49,312 nucleotides of DNA from an uncultured Elusimicrobiales bacterium (GTDB lineage Bacteria > Elusimicrobiota > Elusimicrobia > Elusimicrobiales > Elusimicrobiaceae), in assembly GCA_944324115.1 (NCBI GenBank), contig CALUVB010000018.1:1-49312 (forward strand), written 5' to 3'. This document shows positions 42,344 through 49,312 of the stretch, piece after piece (positions within the stretch are counted from its first letter, which is position 1; each line of letters starts with the position of its first letter). The notes under the pieces are model-generated. The model was not told where the DNA came from. It saw only the letters and a program-made list of their open reading frames with translations, and ran no database searches. The position numbers were made by a program, and so were the translations under genes.

Positions 42344-43666
42344 TTAAAACCCCCTCATGGCCTGCACATATTTTTCCAAATCCGCCTGGGTTTTCGTTTC
42401 CGTAACACATACCAGCAGACAGTTGTTCCATTCTTTGCGTACAGCGCCCAAATCAAAGCCGGCGGCTATTCCTTTTTTAGCCAGTTTCTTAATGACCTGT
42501 TTGGCCGGGGTGTTGAGTTCCAGCACAAATTCATTAAAGAAAAGCCCGTCAAATTTCAGTTTATGCCCATCTGCCGCCAACATATCTTTTAGCGTATGGG
42601 CTTTTTCCAAATTCAACTCCGCCACCTCGCGCAGGCCGCCGTAGCCCAACAGCGTCAGATAAATAACAGCATTCAGCGCGCACAGCGCTTGATTGGAGCA
42701 AATGTTGGAGGCGGCCCGCTCGCGGCGGATATGCTGTTCGCGCGCCTGCAAAGTCAGCACAAAGGAGCGTTTGCCCGCTTTGTCTTTGGCAATGCCTACA
42801 ATGCGTCCGGGCACTTGGCGCACATATTCTTTTTTACAGGTAAAAATACCCAAGCCCGGCCCGCCAAAGTTCATCGCGTTGCCCAGCGTCTGCCCTTCCG
42901 CCACGGCAAAATCCGCCCCGTATTGGCCCGGTGTATGCAAAACGCCCAGCGCCAACGGCTTGGCTACAGACACCAGCAAAGCACCCGCCCCGTGCACCAG
43001 CGCACTGATGTCTTCCAGCGGCTCCAGCTGGCCCAAAAAATTCGGCCCCGCCACCGCAAAGCAAGACACCTGCGGCGTCAGCTTTTCTTTAAGCGCATTT
43101 AAATCCACCGTGCCGTTTTGAAGCGGCACTTCTTCCAGCTGCAGGCCGGGCACATGTTTTAAATAGGTTTTCAGCACCTCTTTGTAATGCGGGTGCAGAC
43201 CGGCGGAATATAAAATTTTGGTTTTATTATTTATACGCAAAGCGGCGGCGCAAGCTTCCGCCAGCGCGGTGGCGCCGTCATAATGGGAAGCACTGCATAC
43301 TTCCATATCAAACAGTTCGCAAATGCAGCTTTGAAACTCATAAATGGTTTGCAGCGTGCCCTGGCTGGCTTCAGCTTGATATGGGGTATAAGCGGTGAGA
43401 AACTCCCCGCGGCAGCTTAACGCATTGACGGCGGCGGGGATAAAATGCTCTTCACAGCCCGCACCAATAAAATGTAAAAGGGATTTGTTTTTAGCCGCCA
43501 GCTCTTGCATATGTCTTGTTAAAGCCTGTTCTTGCAATGCGGCGGGCAAATTAAAAGCAGGATAGCGCAAAGCAGTCGGTATTTGTGCAAACAATTCTTC
43601 TATGGAGCCCACGCCAATGGCCTGCAACATTTCTTTTTTATCTTCAGGAGTATGGGGAATAAACAT
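42344..43666 (-). CDS. gcvPA: Glycine dehydrogenase (decarboxylating) subunit 1
   Basis: A 440-residue N-terminal half of the P-protein. The opening FIPHTPEDKKEMLQAIGVGSIEELFAQIP is typical. FIGAGCEEHFIPAAVNAL, TAYTPYQAEASQGTLQTIYEFQ and MNFGGPGLGIFTCKKEYVRQVPGRIVG are further conserved blocks; the substrate and tunnel residues lie here. It forms an alpha2-beta2 enzyme with GcvPB. A Shine-Dalgarno site (GAGG) precedes the ATG, and a terminator-like hairpin separates it from gcvH. Confidence 0.95.
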   Translation of the reverse strand: MFIPHTPEDKKEMLQAIGVGSIEELFAQIPTALRYPAFNLPAALQEQALTRHMQELAAKNKSLLHFIGAGCEEHFIPAAVNALSCRGEFLTAYTPYQAEASQGTLQTIYEFQSCICELFDMEVCSASHYDGATALAEACAAALRINNKTKILYSAGLHPHYKEVLKTYLKHVPGLQLEEVPLQNGTVDLNALKEKLTPQVSCFAVAGPNFLGQLEPLEDISALVHGAGALLVSVAKPLALGVLHTPGQYGADFAVAEGQTLGNAMNFGGPGLGIFTCKKEYVRQVPGRIVGIAKDKAGKRSFVLTLQAREQHIRRERAASNICSNQALCALNAVIYLTLLGYGGLREVAELNLEKAHTLKDMLAADGHKLKFDGLFFNEFVLELNTPAKQVIKKLAKKGIAAGFDLGAVRKEWNNCLLVCVTETKTQADLEKYVQAMRGF

Positions 43667-43685
43667 AAAAAACCTCGTAGAAAAT

Positions 43686-43706
43686 CCCCCGCCGCAAGGG
43701 CGGGGG
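43686..43706 (-). terminator. Hairpin between gcvH and gcvPA
   Basis: CCCCCGCC (43686-43693) pairs with GGCGGGGG (43699-43706). On the minus strand it is followed by ATTTTCT. It looks like an intrinsic terminator or attenuator inside the operon and may lower gcvP expression relative to gcvTH. Confidence 0.6.
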
Positions 43707-43718
43707 AAAGAGCAAAGA

Positions 43719-44099
43719 TTACTGTCCGATGGTTTGTTTATACGCGCTTAAATCCATCAGCGCTTCATAGTCGGCCGGGGCGGAAGATTTTATTTTAAAC
43801 AGCCAGCCGTTTCCGTGCGCCTCCCGGTTTACCAAAGCTGGGTCCGTTTTTAACGCCTCGTTTACTTCCACAATTTCCCCGCTGATGGGAGCGTAAATCT
43901 CGCTGGCGGATTTGACCGATTCAATCACGCAGCAATTTTGGCCCGCCGTCACCTGCAAGCCCACCTTAGGCAAATCAATAAACACGATATCCCCAATTTC
44001 TTGTTGGGCATGATCGCTGATACCCACGGTGGCGATATCGCCTTCCATATGGGCCCATTCATGAGTTTTGGCGTATTTGCTGTTTTCTGCCGTATGCAT
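43719..44099 (-). CDS. gcvH: Glycine cleavage system H protein
   Basis: A 126-residue lipoyl carrier. The lipoylated lysine is K63 in IESVKSASEIYAPISGEIVEVNEAL, with the usual spacing. HEWAHMEGDIATVGISDHAQQEIGDIVFIDLP is the conserved N-terminal half. The end (SSAPADYEALMDLSAYKQTIGQ) is standard. It shuttles the aminomethyl group between P, T and L proteins. No L protein (dihydrolipoamide dehydrogenase) gene is in the window. AAGGAG precedes the ATG. Confidence 0.96.
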   Translation of the reverse strand: MHTAENSKYAKTHEWAHMEGDIATVGISDHAQQEIGDIVFIDLPKVGLQVTAGQNCCVIESVKSASEIYAPISGEIVEVNEALKTDPALVNREAHGNGWLFKIKSSAPADYEALMDLSAYKQTIGQ

Positions 44100-44123
44100 A
44101 CATATTCTCCTTGTAACTAAATT

Positions 44124-45203
44124 TTATACCCGGTTTTTATAAAACGGTGTTTTCACTTTCTTGGCCGCAATTCTGCGCCCGTGCACTTCTATTTCCACTT
44201 CGTCTCCTTCCTCTAAAGCAGTGTCGGCGTATCCCACGGCTATACCCTTAAACAGCGGCGAATAGGTGCCGCTGGTCAGCGTGCCCACTTCTGCGCCGTT
44301 TTTAAATACCTTGCAGCCACCGCGCGGCACGCCGGCTCCCGTCAGCACAAAACCCGTCAGACGGCGCTTTAAACCGGCGGCCTTTTGCGCCTCCAAAGCG
44401 GCTTTGCCGACAAAACTCTCTTTGCCCAACTTAACTACCCAACCACAGGCAGCCTCATAGGGCGTTTGGCTTCCGTCTGCGTCGGTGCCGTTAAGCAAGT
44501 AGCCTGCTTCTAAACGCAGCACATCACGCGCGCCCAGCCCGCAAGGCTTTACACCGGCTTTAAGCAGTGCATTCCATACCTTCACTATCGCTTCGGGGCT
44601 GGTCATGATTTCCACCCCGTCTTCTCCGGTATATCCGGTACGGGTCACATAGCTGGGGGCGCCAAAAAGTTCAGTCTCTTTAATCGTAAAACGCGCCATG
44701 TCCGCCACACCCGGAATCAAAGCCGCGGCTTTCTCTATGGCGGAGGGCCCTTGCAAAGCAATCATACCCCAGCGGGCGCTTTCATTGGTGAGTGTAACAT
44801 CAAAAGAAGCGGCATGTTTTTCAAACCACGCCACATCGGTATCTATACAGGCGGCATTGACCACCACCAAAAATTTTTCGGGGGTTAAACAAAAAGAAAT
44901 CGCATCGTCAATAATACACCCTTGTTCATTAACGATGTGGGAATAGGTCCCCGCACCGGGTGTATTTTTGATGTTATTGGTATTGATATATTGCAAAAAA
45001 GCCCATGCGTCTTTTCCTTCCACAAATACTTGCCCCATATGCGACACATCAAACATACCTGCCATTTCCCGCACGGCCTTATGTTCGGCAATAATGCTGT
45101 CAAATTGCACGGGCAGCAGCCACCCGTGAAAATCCACCATCTTCCCGCCTGCCGCTTCACAAGCGCCACAAAGCGGGGTTTTTTTGAGATTATCTTGGGT
45201 CAC
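44124..45203 (-). CDS. gcvT: Glycine cleavage system aminomethyltransferase (T protein)
   Basis: A 359-residue T-protein. It opens LKKTPLCGACEAAGGKMVDFHGWLLPVQF and continues with AVREMAGMFDVSHMGQVFVEG; the conserved catalytic Asp is in FDVSHMG. GARDVLRLEAGYLLNGTD and VGKAALEAQKAAGLKRRLTGF are C-terminal hallmarks. It transfers the methylene group to tetrahydrofolate. I place the start at the GTG at 45203 because a GGAGG site lies 4 bases upstream and homology begins there. An in-frame ATG at 45245 lacks a ribosome site. First gene of gcvT-gcvH-gcvPA-gcvPB. Confidence 0.92.
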   Translation of the reverse strand: MTQDNLKKTPLCGACEAAGGKMVDFHGWLLPVQFDSIIAEHKAVREMAGMFDVSHMGQVFVEGKDAWAFLQYINTNNIKNTPGAGTYSHIVNEQGCIIDDAISFCLTPEKFLVVVNAACIDTDVAWFEKHAASFDVTLTNESARWGMIALQGPSAIEKAAALIPGVADMARFTIKETELFGAPSYVTRTGYTGEDGVEIMTSPEAIVKVWNALLKAGVKPCGLGARDVLRLEAGYLLNGTDADGSQTPYEAACGWVVKLGKESFVGKAALEAQKAAGLKRRLTGFVLTGAGVPRGGCKVFKNGAEVGTLTSGTYSPLFKGIAVGYADTALEEGDEVEIEVHGRRIAAKKVKTPFYKNRV

Positions 45204-45261
45204 GGTTCCTCCATATATAGGAGTATTGTATAAAATATTCCGCATTTTTAAACAAGTTCCT

Positions 45262-45650
45262 TTGATATGGCTTACCCCCGAAAATATGCACCGCCGCTGC
45301 GCCCCGCGCTTCACCCGTACGCCCTAATGGGGCTCCTGGTCTGCGGTGGCGCCTGGGCACCTACCCGCCGCCGGCTTTTGCACCAGGAAAGCGCCACTTT
45401 CACACCACCGCGGTACTTGCTGGTCAAAACACCACGCCGCATCTTGCGCGATGGAATTTTGACGGCTACGCTCCCCCTTTTCCAAGCTTGCACCGACAGC
45501 TTCCCACTGCTTTTTGTATTTTCTCAGCGTACCTTGCGGCTCCGCGTATGAAATGGTATCCGGCTATATGGCGGGCGGTCTTCGCCCCGGCTACGCATCG
45601 GGGTACTGAAAACAATATCTTCTTTTCCTCTGCCATGTCTGCCAAGCGGG
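45262..45650 (-). other. GC-rich spacer with several predicted stems
   Basis: Nearly 400 GC-rich bases between divergent gcvT and the YgjP gene, without a recognised protein. On the minus strand several pairings are visible: GTCAAAA with TTTTGAC around CATC-GATG, GCGGTGG with CCACCGC, TCCTGGT with ACCAGGA, and inner GGTGCC with GGCGCC. Two short overlapping frames (to 45466, and 45493-45311) look basic and do not match any family I know. It could be a structured RNA, a gcv leader or a decayed repeat. No glycine riboswitch core was found. Confidence 0.35.
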
Positions 45651-45660
45651 GCAGGCAAAT

Positions 45661-45675
45661 TGATATAATAAAAAT
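45661..45675 (+). promoter_or_regulatory. Extended -10 for leaderless start of the YgjP-like gene
   Basis: TGA-TATAAT (45661-45669, a perfect -10) is followed by six A/T bases and the ATG at 45676. There is no Shine-Dalgarno site. It is the clearest leaderless candidate outside the pilins. Confidence 0.6.
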
Positions 45676-46395
45676 ATGAGTGATACGCAAACTGTCATCA
45701 GCGACGTAAAACTTTTTATTGAACGCCTCAAAAAAGAACTGCCGGAAGTTTTCGGAGGACCGGCTGAAAATGCCGAAACCGAAGCCGGAAAAGTGCTTTA
45801 TGAAGGAAAGCTTTATCCTGCCCGCATACATCTGACGCCGGATCAAGAAGAAGGAGTAGATTTTGACGGGAGCTCTTTTGATGTGTATTTACAGAGCCGG
45901 CAGACGGACCCTAATGTATTAGTGGATCAATGGCTCCGAAACAAAGCCAACGAAGTTTTACGCACCCAAACAGCCCAATGGGCCCAAAAAATGGAAGTGC
46001 AATACAATAATATCACCATTAAGAACCAGCAGTCTCTTTGGGCCAGTTGTTCCGCAAAAAAGAATATCAACTACACCTATCACATTATCAAAATGCCCAC
46101 CGCGATACGGGATTATCTTATCGTACATGAACTGGCACATTTAGTACACATGAACCACGGGGCGGAATATTGGCAGCTGGTGGCGCAATACAGCCCGGAT
46201 TATAAAAACCACCGCCGTTGGCTCAATGACAACCGCGGGGCGGTATTTGCCGCTTTGGACTTAAAGTATACTGAGTCGGAACAAGCGTCAGAAAGCCAGC
46301 CGGCTCCTTTTGCCAAAGGCACGCCGTCTGAGGCTGCGCCGGCCGATACAGAAACGGCGCAGATGCCTTCTGCCGAGAAAACGCCGGACAAATAG
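45676..46395 (+). CDS. YgjP/DUF45-type zinc metallopeptidase-like protein
   Basis: A 239-residue protein with a C-terminal zinc motif HELAHLVHMNHGAEYW (H151, E152, H155 and a third ligand near H161), the YgjP/WSS1/SprT-like arrangement. WASCSAKKNINYTYHIIKMP is the conserved block before it. The N-terminal 80 residues (VKLFIERLKKELPEVFGG..) vary in the family. An acidic, Pro/Ala/Ser-rich tail (about 205-239) follows the domain and is probably disordered. Function in bacteria is uncertain; proteolysis of DNA-bound proteins is known only for eukaryotic relatives. The gene is divergent from gcvT. Confidence 0.87.
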   Translation: MSDTQTVISDVKLFIERLKKELPEVFGGPAENAETEAGKVLYEGKLYPARIHLTPDQEEGVDFDGSSFDVYLQSRQTDPNVLVDQWLRNKANEVLRTQTAQWAQKMEVQYNNITIKNQQSLWASCSAKKNINYTYHIIKMPTAIRDYLIVHELAHLVHMNHGAEYWQLVAQYSPDYKNHRRWLNDNRGAVFAALDLKYTESEQASESQPAPFAKGTPSEAAPADTETAQMPSAEKTPDK

Positions 46396-46484
46396 CCCCG
46401 CGATTCTAGACGCCGTTTACAATATCCAACACCGAGCGTTTTTTCTAAGCACATTACTCTCTCTGGCCGGAATTTACATACAAC

Positions 46485-46517
46485 AAAACACCGCATCTGA
46501 ACCAGATGCGGTGTTTT
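46485..46517. terminator. Bidirectional terminator between YgjP gene and secreted hypothetical gene
   Basis: A 15-bp perfect stem AAAACACCGCATCTG/CAGATGCGGTGTTTT with a 3-base loop, between convergent genes. Confidence 0.92.
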
Positions 46518-46578
46518 CCCCATTAGCGGCACGTTTCCCCATGCGCATGTATACGCCTGTACCGCATGGTTCTATGGC

Positions 46579-47046
46579 TTATGATAAATGAAAGACAACA
46601 AAATCTTTCAATTTCAAAATTTTCACCCCATGCAAAGAACGCTCTTCGCCATTAGCTTGTACTAAACGGGAAGAGCGCAATCTAACGGACTGGCCTTCTT
46701 TTTGCTTGATATAATAACAGGAAATATTGGCAAAAGCTTTGTCCTCTTTTAATACGGCGCTACACGCGGTGGTAACCTGTTGGCAAGTCCATGGCTTCAC
46801 CACACGCACCCGCTTTCCGGTTCCGCGGGAACGCGACACCCACACATCACAACGTTCCCACGTCGTATATAGGGTGGAAAGGCCCAACTCGTGGGCTTGT
46901 CGTTCTTGCACGGAGGCACTCTCCACAGCGGCCGCAAGTGCCGTCTCAGCGGCTGGCTGCACATAAACAGTCTGCGCGCTCCCTAAAGCCGGAGCACAAA
47001 CTGCCGTCATAATGACCAAAACAGAAAATAACGTTTTTTTGTTCAT
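46579..47046 (-). CDS. Secreted hypothetical protein with palindromic operator-like sites upstream
   Basis: A 155-residue protein with a signal peptide (MNKKTLFSVLVIMTAVCAPALGSAQT, cleavage probably after GSA). The mature region contains three Cys (RCDVW, PWTCQQVTTAC, SCYYIK), likely disulfides in the periplasm. No family is recognised. AGGAGA precedes the ATG. The promoter has an extended -10 (TGCTATACT) and two inverted repeats upstream, so it is probably regulated. Confidence 0.72.
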   Translation of the reverse strand: MNKKTLFSVLVIMTAVCAPALGSAQTVYVQPAAETALAAAVESASVQERQAHELGLSTLYTTWERCDVWVSRSRGTGKRVRVVKPWTCQQVTTACSAVLKEDKAFANISCYYIKQKEGQSVRLRSSRLVQANGEERSLHGVKILKLKDFVVFHLS

Positions 47047-47069
47047 ATTTATTTCTCCTAAGATAATTT

Positions 47070-47130
47070 AGTATAGCAAAAGTTAGCCTAAACTAACAAA
47101 TAAATTTAGTCCTACCTAACTTATAGGACT
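47070..47130 (-). promoter_or_regulatory. Regulated promoter with two palindromes
   Basis: An extended -10 TGC-TATACT (47078-47070, minus strand) lies just downstream of the palindrome GTTAG-N6-CTAAC (47097-47082). A second inverted repeat, AGTCCTA-N9-TAGGACT, is at 47108-47130. On the minus strand the first site reads TTAGTTTAGGCTAAC and resembles the DtxR/IdeR iron box core (TTAGGCTAAC shared). A metal-dependent repressor is a hypothesis only. Confidence 0.45.
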
Positions 47131-47268
47131 TCCCGTTTTTAAAATTGCACAGACAAACAGCAAAAGAAGAGAAACTACAAGGAATTTTTGGGACACGCAA
47201 CAAACACCAAAGCCCGCACACGGCATCTAAAACCACTTTTTAAAAGTTATGCGCCGCCGTAAGAGAAA

Positions 47269-47793
47269 CTAATATACGAACCAGCTGACAAGGCCTGCCA
47301 GCACAATAAGCCGGATAGGATGAAGTTTAAAGCGAAACACCAACAGGAAGGAGATTGCAAAAAACAATATACTTTTCCAATCTACGAAATTTTCTTTATT
47401 CACCAAAACCAAAGCCGCCGCCGCTATCAACCCAATAATAGCCAAACGCAACGCCTTAAATACGGCCCGCACGCCAGGATCCTGCCTGTGGGCTAAAAAA
47501 TAGCGCGTTAAGCATATCATAATAACAAAGGAAGGAAGACATACGGCTGCCGTTGCCAAAGCGGCTCCCCATACACTGCCGCTGGCGGCGTAACCGGTAT
47601 AGGTGGCCATATTAATGCCTACTGGTCCTGGTGTCATCTGGCTGACGGCCACGATATCCGTAAATTCCGCCGTTCCCAGCCACGCATGTTTGAACACTAC
47701 TTCATTCTGGATAAAGGAAATCATCGGATAACCGCCGCCGAAGTTAAACAAGCCGATTTTAAAAAATGTGGAGAAAATACGCCAGTAAATCAT
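47269..47793 (-). CDS. Chromate transporter family protein (half-size, second gene)
   Basis: A 174-residue single-domain CHR protein with about six membrane segments. The family motifs are FFKIGLFNFGGGYPMISFIQNEVV (12-35) and AVSQMTPGPVGINMATYTGY (about 58-77). Paired short CHR proteins act together as heterodimers in other bacteria; the anion may be chromate or another oxyanion. It overlaps the upstream half by 4 bases (ATGA), and GGGAGAAAG serves as the ribosome site. The longer frame to 47916 lies in the neighbour and is not used. Confidence 0.9.
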   Translation of the reverse strand: MIYWRIFSTFFKIGLFNFGGGYPMISFIQNEVVFKHAWLGTAEFTDIVAVSQMTPGPVGINMATYTGYAASGSVWGAALATAAVCLPSFVIMICLTRYFLAHRQDPGVRAVFKALRLAIIGLIAAAALVLVNKENFVDWKSILFFAISFLLVFRFKLHPIRLIVLAGLVSWFVY

Positions 47794-48326
47794 TTTGCTT
47801 TCTCCCGGCAAAAAAGCCACCCGCCTACCCCGGCTGCCAGCACAATATACACCGGAGAACATTTTCCCACCCACACCGCCAGCGCACAGAGAACAGGGAA
47901 CCACACATTTTTCCAAGTGACTCCCGCCGCACGCGCCAGTGTAAAAACGGGCACGGCAATCAAGGCCACTACAGCCGGGCGTATCCCGGCAAAGATACGC
48001 TCCACCAGCGGATTGTGACGGAAATTATGCAAAAACAAGGCAATAGCCAAAATAATGGCGAACGAAGGCAACGCCGCCCCCAACGTGCACACCACGGCCC
48101 CTCTCAGACGGCTCAATTTATATCCCACAAAAACCGCCATATTCACCGCCAGAATACCGGGAGCGGATTGCGCCAATGCAGTTAAATCCAAAAATTCTTT
48201 TTTTTCTATCCAATTCCGTTTGGTTACAATTTCAGCCTCTATCAAAGGCAGCATAGCATACCCGCCGCCTAAGGTAAAAAGACCTATTTTAAAAAAGATA
48301 GAAAAAAGAGAGAAATAGAATTTCAT
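47790..48326 (-). CDS. Chromate transporter family protein (half-size, first gene)
   Basis: A 178-residue CHR-domain membrane protein and partner of the downstream gene. The motifs are FFKIGLFTLGGGYAMLPLIEAEIV (11-34) and ALAQSAPGILAVNMAVFVGYKLS (about 50-72). The two halves are only distantly similar, as expected for a CHR heterodimer. An extended -10 lies 6 bases before the ATG with no Shine-Dalgarno site, so the operon probably begins with a leaderless message. Confidence 0.9.
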   Translation of the reverse strand: MKFYFSLFSIFFKIGLFTLGGGYAMLPLIEAEIVTKRNWIEKKEFLDLTALAQSAPGILAVNMAVFVGYKLSRLRGAVVCTLGAALPSFAIILAIALFLHNFRHNPLVERIFAGIRPAVVALIAVPVFTLARAAGVTWKNVWFPVLCALAVWVGKCSPVYIVLAAGVGGWLFCREKAK

Positions 48327-48341
48327 GTCTATATTGTAGCA
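48327..48341 (-). promoter_or_regulatory. Extended -10 for leaderless start of the chromate transporter pair
   Basis: On the minus strand TGC-TACAAT (-10 at 48338-48333) is followed by six bases (ATAGAC) and the ATG at 48326. No Shine-Dalgarno site is present. Confidence 0.55.
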
Positions 48342-48762
48342 ATTTGATCTGCCGCACTATGTTTAAAAACAGATTTATTTCGCGCTTTAACACAACAACA
48401 AAAAGCAAAGGGATTTGGGTTATATTCTATCGGTTATAAACAATAAAATTCTTCTCTTTCGCCCAAGCCGCCCACCGCCCAGATGCCAACGCATCAGCAC
48501 CACCCGACGCAGCCGGCTTTTGCATTATCCCCCAACCGCCAAAGGACTCCCAGGCCGCCCAAAGCTTCTCCATTCGCCTTAGAAAATCGGGTCTTTTGGT
48601 GGATATGAACAATAAAAGCATACGACGGCGTTTCTTTGCTTCATAAGACAAACGCTCCTCAAAATAGGACAGCCCGAACCGGATTTAGATTCGTCTGTTT
48701 TTCTCACGCCGAACAGCGGGGCAACCGGCATCAACTTCCCCGCCCACGATTTTTCCACATTT
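48342..48762. other. Intergenic region with one doubtful small ORF
   Basis: About 420 bases between the chromate transporter and amidase genes. A 74-codon minus-strand frame (48651-48427) starts with TTG after GAGGAG and contains WAAWESFGGWG and RWAAWAKEK. I recognise no family and do not call it a gene. Nothing else is evident. Confidence 0.4.
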
Positions 48763-48788
48763 AAAACCCCGCCGGACAGCGGGGTTTT
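48763..48788 (-). terminator. Terminator of the amidase gene
   Basis: AAAACCCCGC (48763-48772) pairs with GCGGGGTTTT (48779-48788), a few bases downstream of the amidase stop. Confidence 0.88.
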
Positions 48789-48797
48789 AAATAAAAG

Positions 48798-49312
48798 CTA
48801 TTTCATTTTTCCTTCGGCTTTCAGATAAGATACAATTCCTTTTCCAATGCCTTCGCCCATACGTTTTTGGGCGGCTTTATTATTGAGGCGCGCGCGGTCC
48901 TTGGCACTGCTGATATAGCCCATTTCCACCAATACCGCCGGCGCTTTCACACCGCGCAATACATAGAAATTCGCCTGGCGAATCGCATTATTCTGCCGCA
49001 CGGCAATCCCAATTCCCGGCTCTTTATACACATAATTGCGTATATGCCCGGCCAGTTTAGAGCTTTCATTCATAAACTCATTTTTTGCCATGGATTCCAA
49101 AAGCATATCCACAAAACTGTAGTGAGCCTCCTCATACTGCAGCGCTTCGTTTTCAAAGGCGGCCACTTCGGCGGCTTGTTGATCGGTAGCGTTATCGCAA
49201 CGGAAATACACTTCGAATCCATTCGCCGCAGCGCGCTTGGCCGCATTTGTATGCACGGAAACGAACAAATCTGCTTTATACTCATTGGCCATTTTGCTGC
49301 GCCCGGCTAATG
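48798..49312 (-). CDS. N-acetylmuramoyl-L-alanine amidase, C-terminal part (5' end outside window)
   Basis: The last 171 codons of an Amidase_3 enzyme; the gene continues past the right edge. Reading into the edge gives LAGRSKMANEYKADLFVSVHTNA, where the His binds zinc. The catalytic Glu is in APAVLVEMGYISSAKDRARLNN. It cleaves the bond between MurNAc and the stem peptide during cell separation. The insertion between these motifs (GFEVYFRCDNATDQQAAEVAAFENEAL) is the usual variable helix region. The internal ATG at 49292 is not the start, because the conserved sequence extends upstream of it. Confidence 0.9.
   Translation of the reverse strand, partial: LAGRSKMANEYKADLFVSVHTNAAKRAAANGFEVYFRCDNATDQQAAEVAAFENEALQYEEAHYSFVDMLLESMAKNEFMNESSKLAGHIRNYVYKEPGIGIAVRQNNAIRQANFYVLRGVKAPAVLVEMGYISSAKDRARLNNKAAQKRMGEGIGKGIVSYLKAEGKMK

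Noticed and set aside
45204-45245. Upstream ATG start for gcvT at 45245
   Set aside because: It has no ribosome site and adds 14 non-conserved residues. The GTG at 45203 has GGAGG at the right distance and matches the family start.
45204-45670. Glycine riboswitch upstream of gcvT
   Set aside because: The conserved core segments of the glycine aptamer were not found on the minus strand.
48427-48651. 74-codon minus-strand frame with TTG start
   Set aside because: A GAGGAG precedes it, but the TTG is very close and no family is recognised. Too weak to call.
1-49312. CRISPR arrays, insertion sequences, prophage, integrase or replication origin
   Set aside because: No direct-repeat arrays, transposase or integrase motifs or origin-like clusters were seen; the repeats present are explained by pilin paralogues and terminators.

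Overview
The window looks like a chromosomal segment from an anaerobic, Gram-negative, gut-type bacterium, most plausibly an Elusimicrobiota (Elusimicrobium-like). This is inferred from gene content and from an unusual number of PilE/GspG-type pilin genes; no database search was possible. An outer membrane is implied by LolCD and AsmA-like genes. An anaerobic, ferredoxin-based metabolism is implied by NfnAB, a four-subunit 2-oxoacid:ferredoxin oxidoreductase and a glycine cleavage system.

Layout. 1-237: 5' part of a pilin gene. 368-4259 (+): lolC-lolD followed by three Sel1-repeat genes with overlapping or abutting ends. 4422-6794 (-): GH57/DUF3536 glycosidase, divergent from PIN-PhoH (6923-8248). 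8298-18159: pilin-rich region with pilins B, C, D, E, F and G, interspersed with nfnAB, a YtxH protein, gatC-gatA-nudix and a small CD225-like membrane protein. 18299-23411 (-): pcrA/uvrD, an RDD protein, an RlmD-type methyltransferase and ychF. 23734: tRNA-Glu. 23972-28176 (+): DUF1646 transporter, glucan phosphorylase, trmL. 28342-28767 (-): pilin H. 28843-30075 (+): MFS transporter. 30510-33133 (-): 2-oxoacid oxidoreductase gamma, beta, alpha and ferredoxin subunits. 33230 (+): free Met-(R)-sulfoxide reductase. 33691-34289 (-): pilin I and tRNA-Phe. 34382-45203 (-): a secreted hypothetical protein, an RlmI-type methyltransferase, pyrE, an AsmA-like protein, an M50-like protease, lplA, and gcvPB-gcvPA-gcvH-gcvT. 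45676 (+): YgjP-type metallopeptidase. 46579-49312 (-): a secreted hypothetical protein, two half-size chromate transporters and a cell-wall amidase cut by the window edge.

The most unusual feature is the pilin family. Seven of the nine pilin genes share one start module. Read in the gene direction it is a -35-like TTGNNT, two bases, an uninterrupted run of 12 (13 or 16) T, then GATAAATTTTG, and an ATG 5-6 bases after the proposed -10. There is no Shine-Dalgarno site. In the intact copies GATAAATTTTG is mirrored by codons 2-6 (CAAAATTTATC), so a long palindrome is centred on the start codon. The layout predicts leaderless mRNAs, a shared palindromic control site over the -10/start region, and a slippage-prone T tract in the promoter spacer. 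Several unrelated genes (GH57, fRMsr, YgjP, chromate transporter) show an extended -10 (TGnTANNNT) exactly 6 bases before an ATG that lacks a Shine-Dalgarno site, so leaderless starts may be common here. The pilin set also shows decay and shuffling: one copy has a stop at codon 6, another has a 2-base frameshift, two have the head of one neighbour and the body of another, and one duplication carried along the 3' end of the adjacent CD225 gene.
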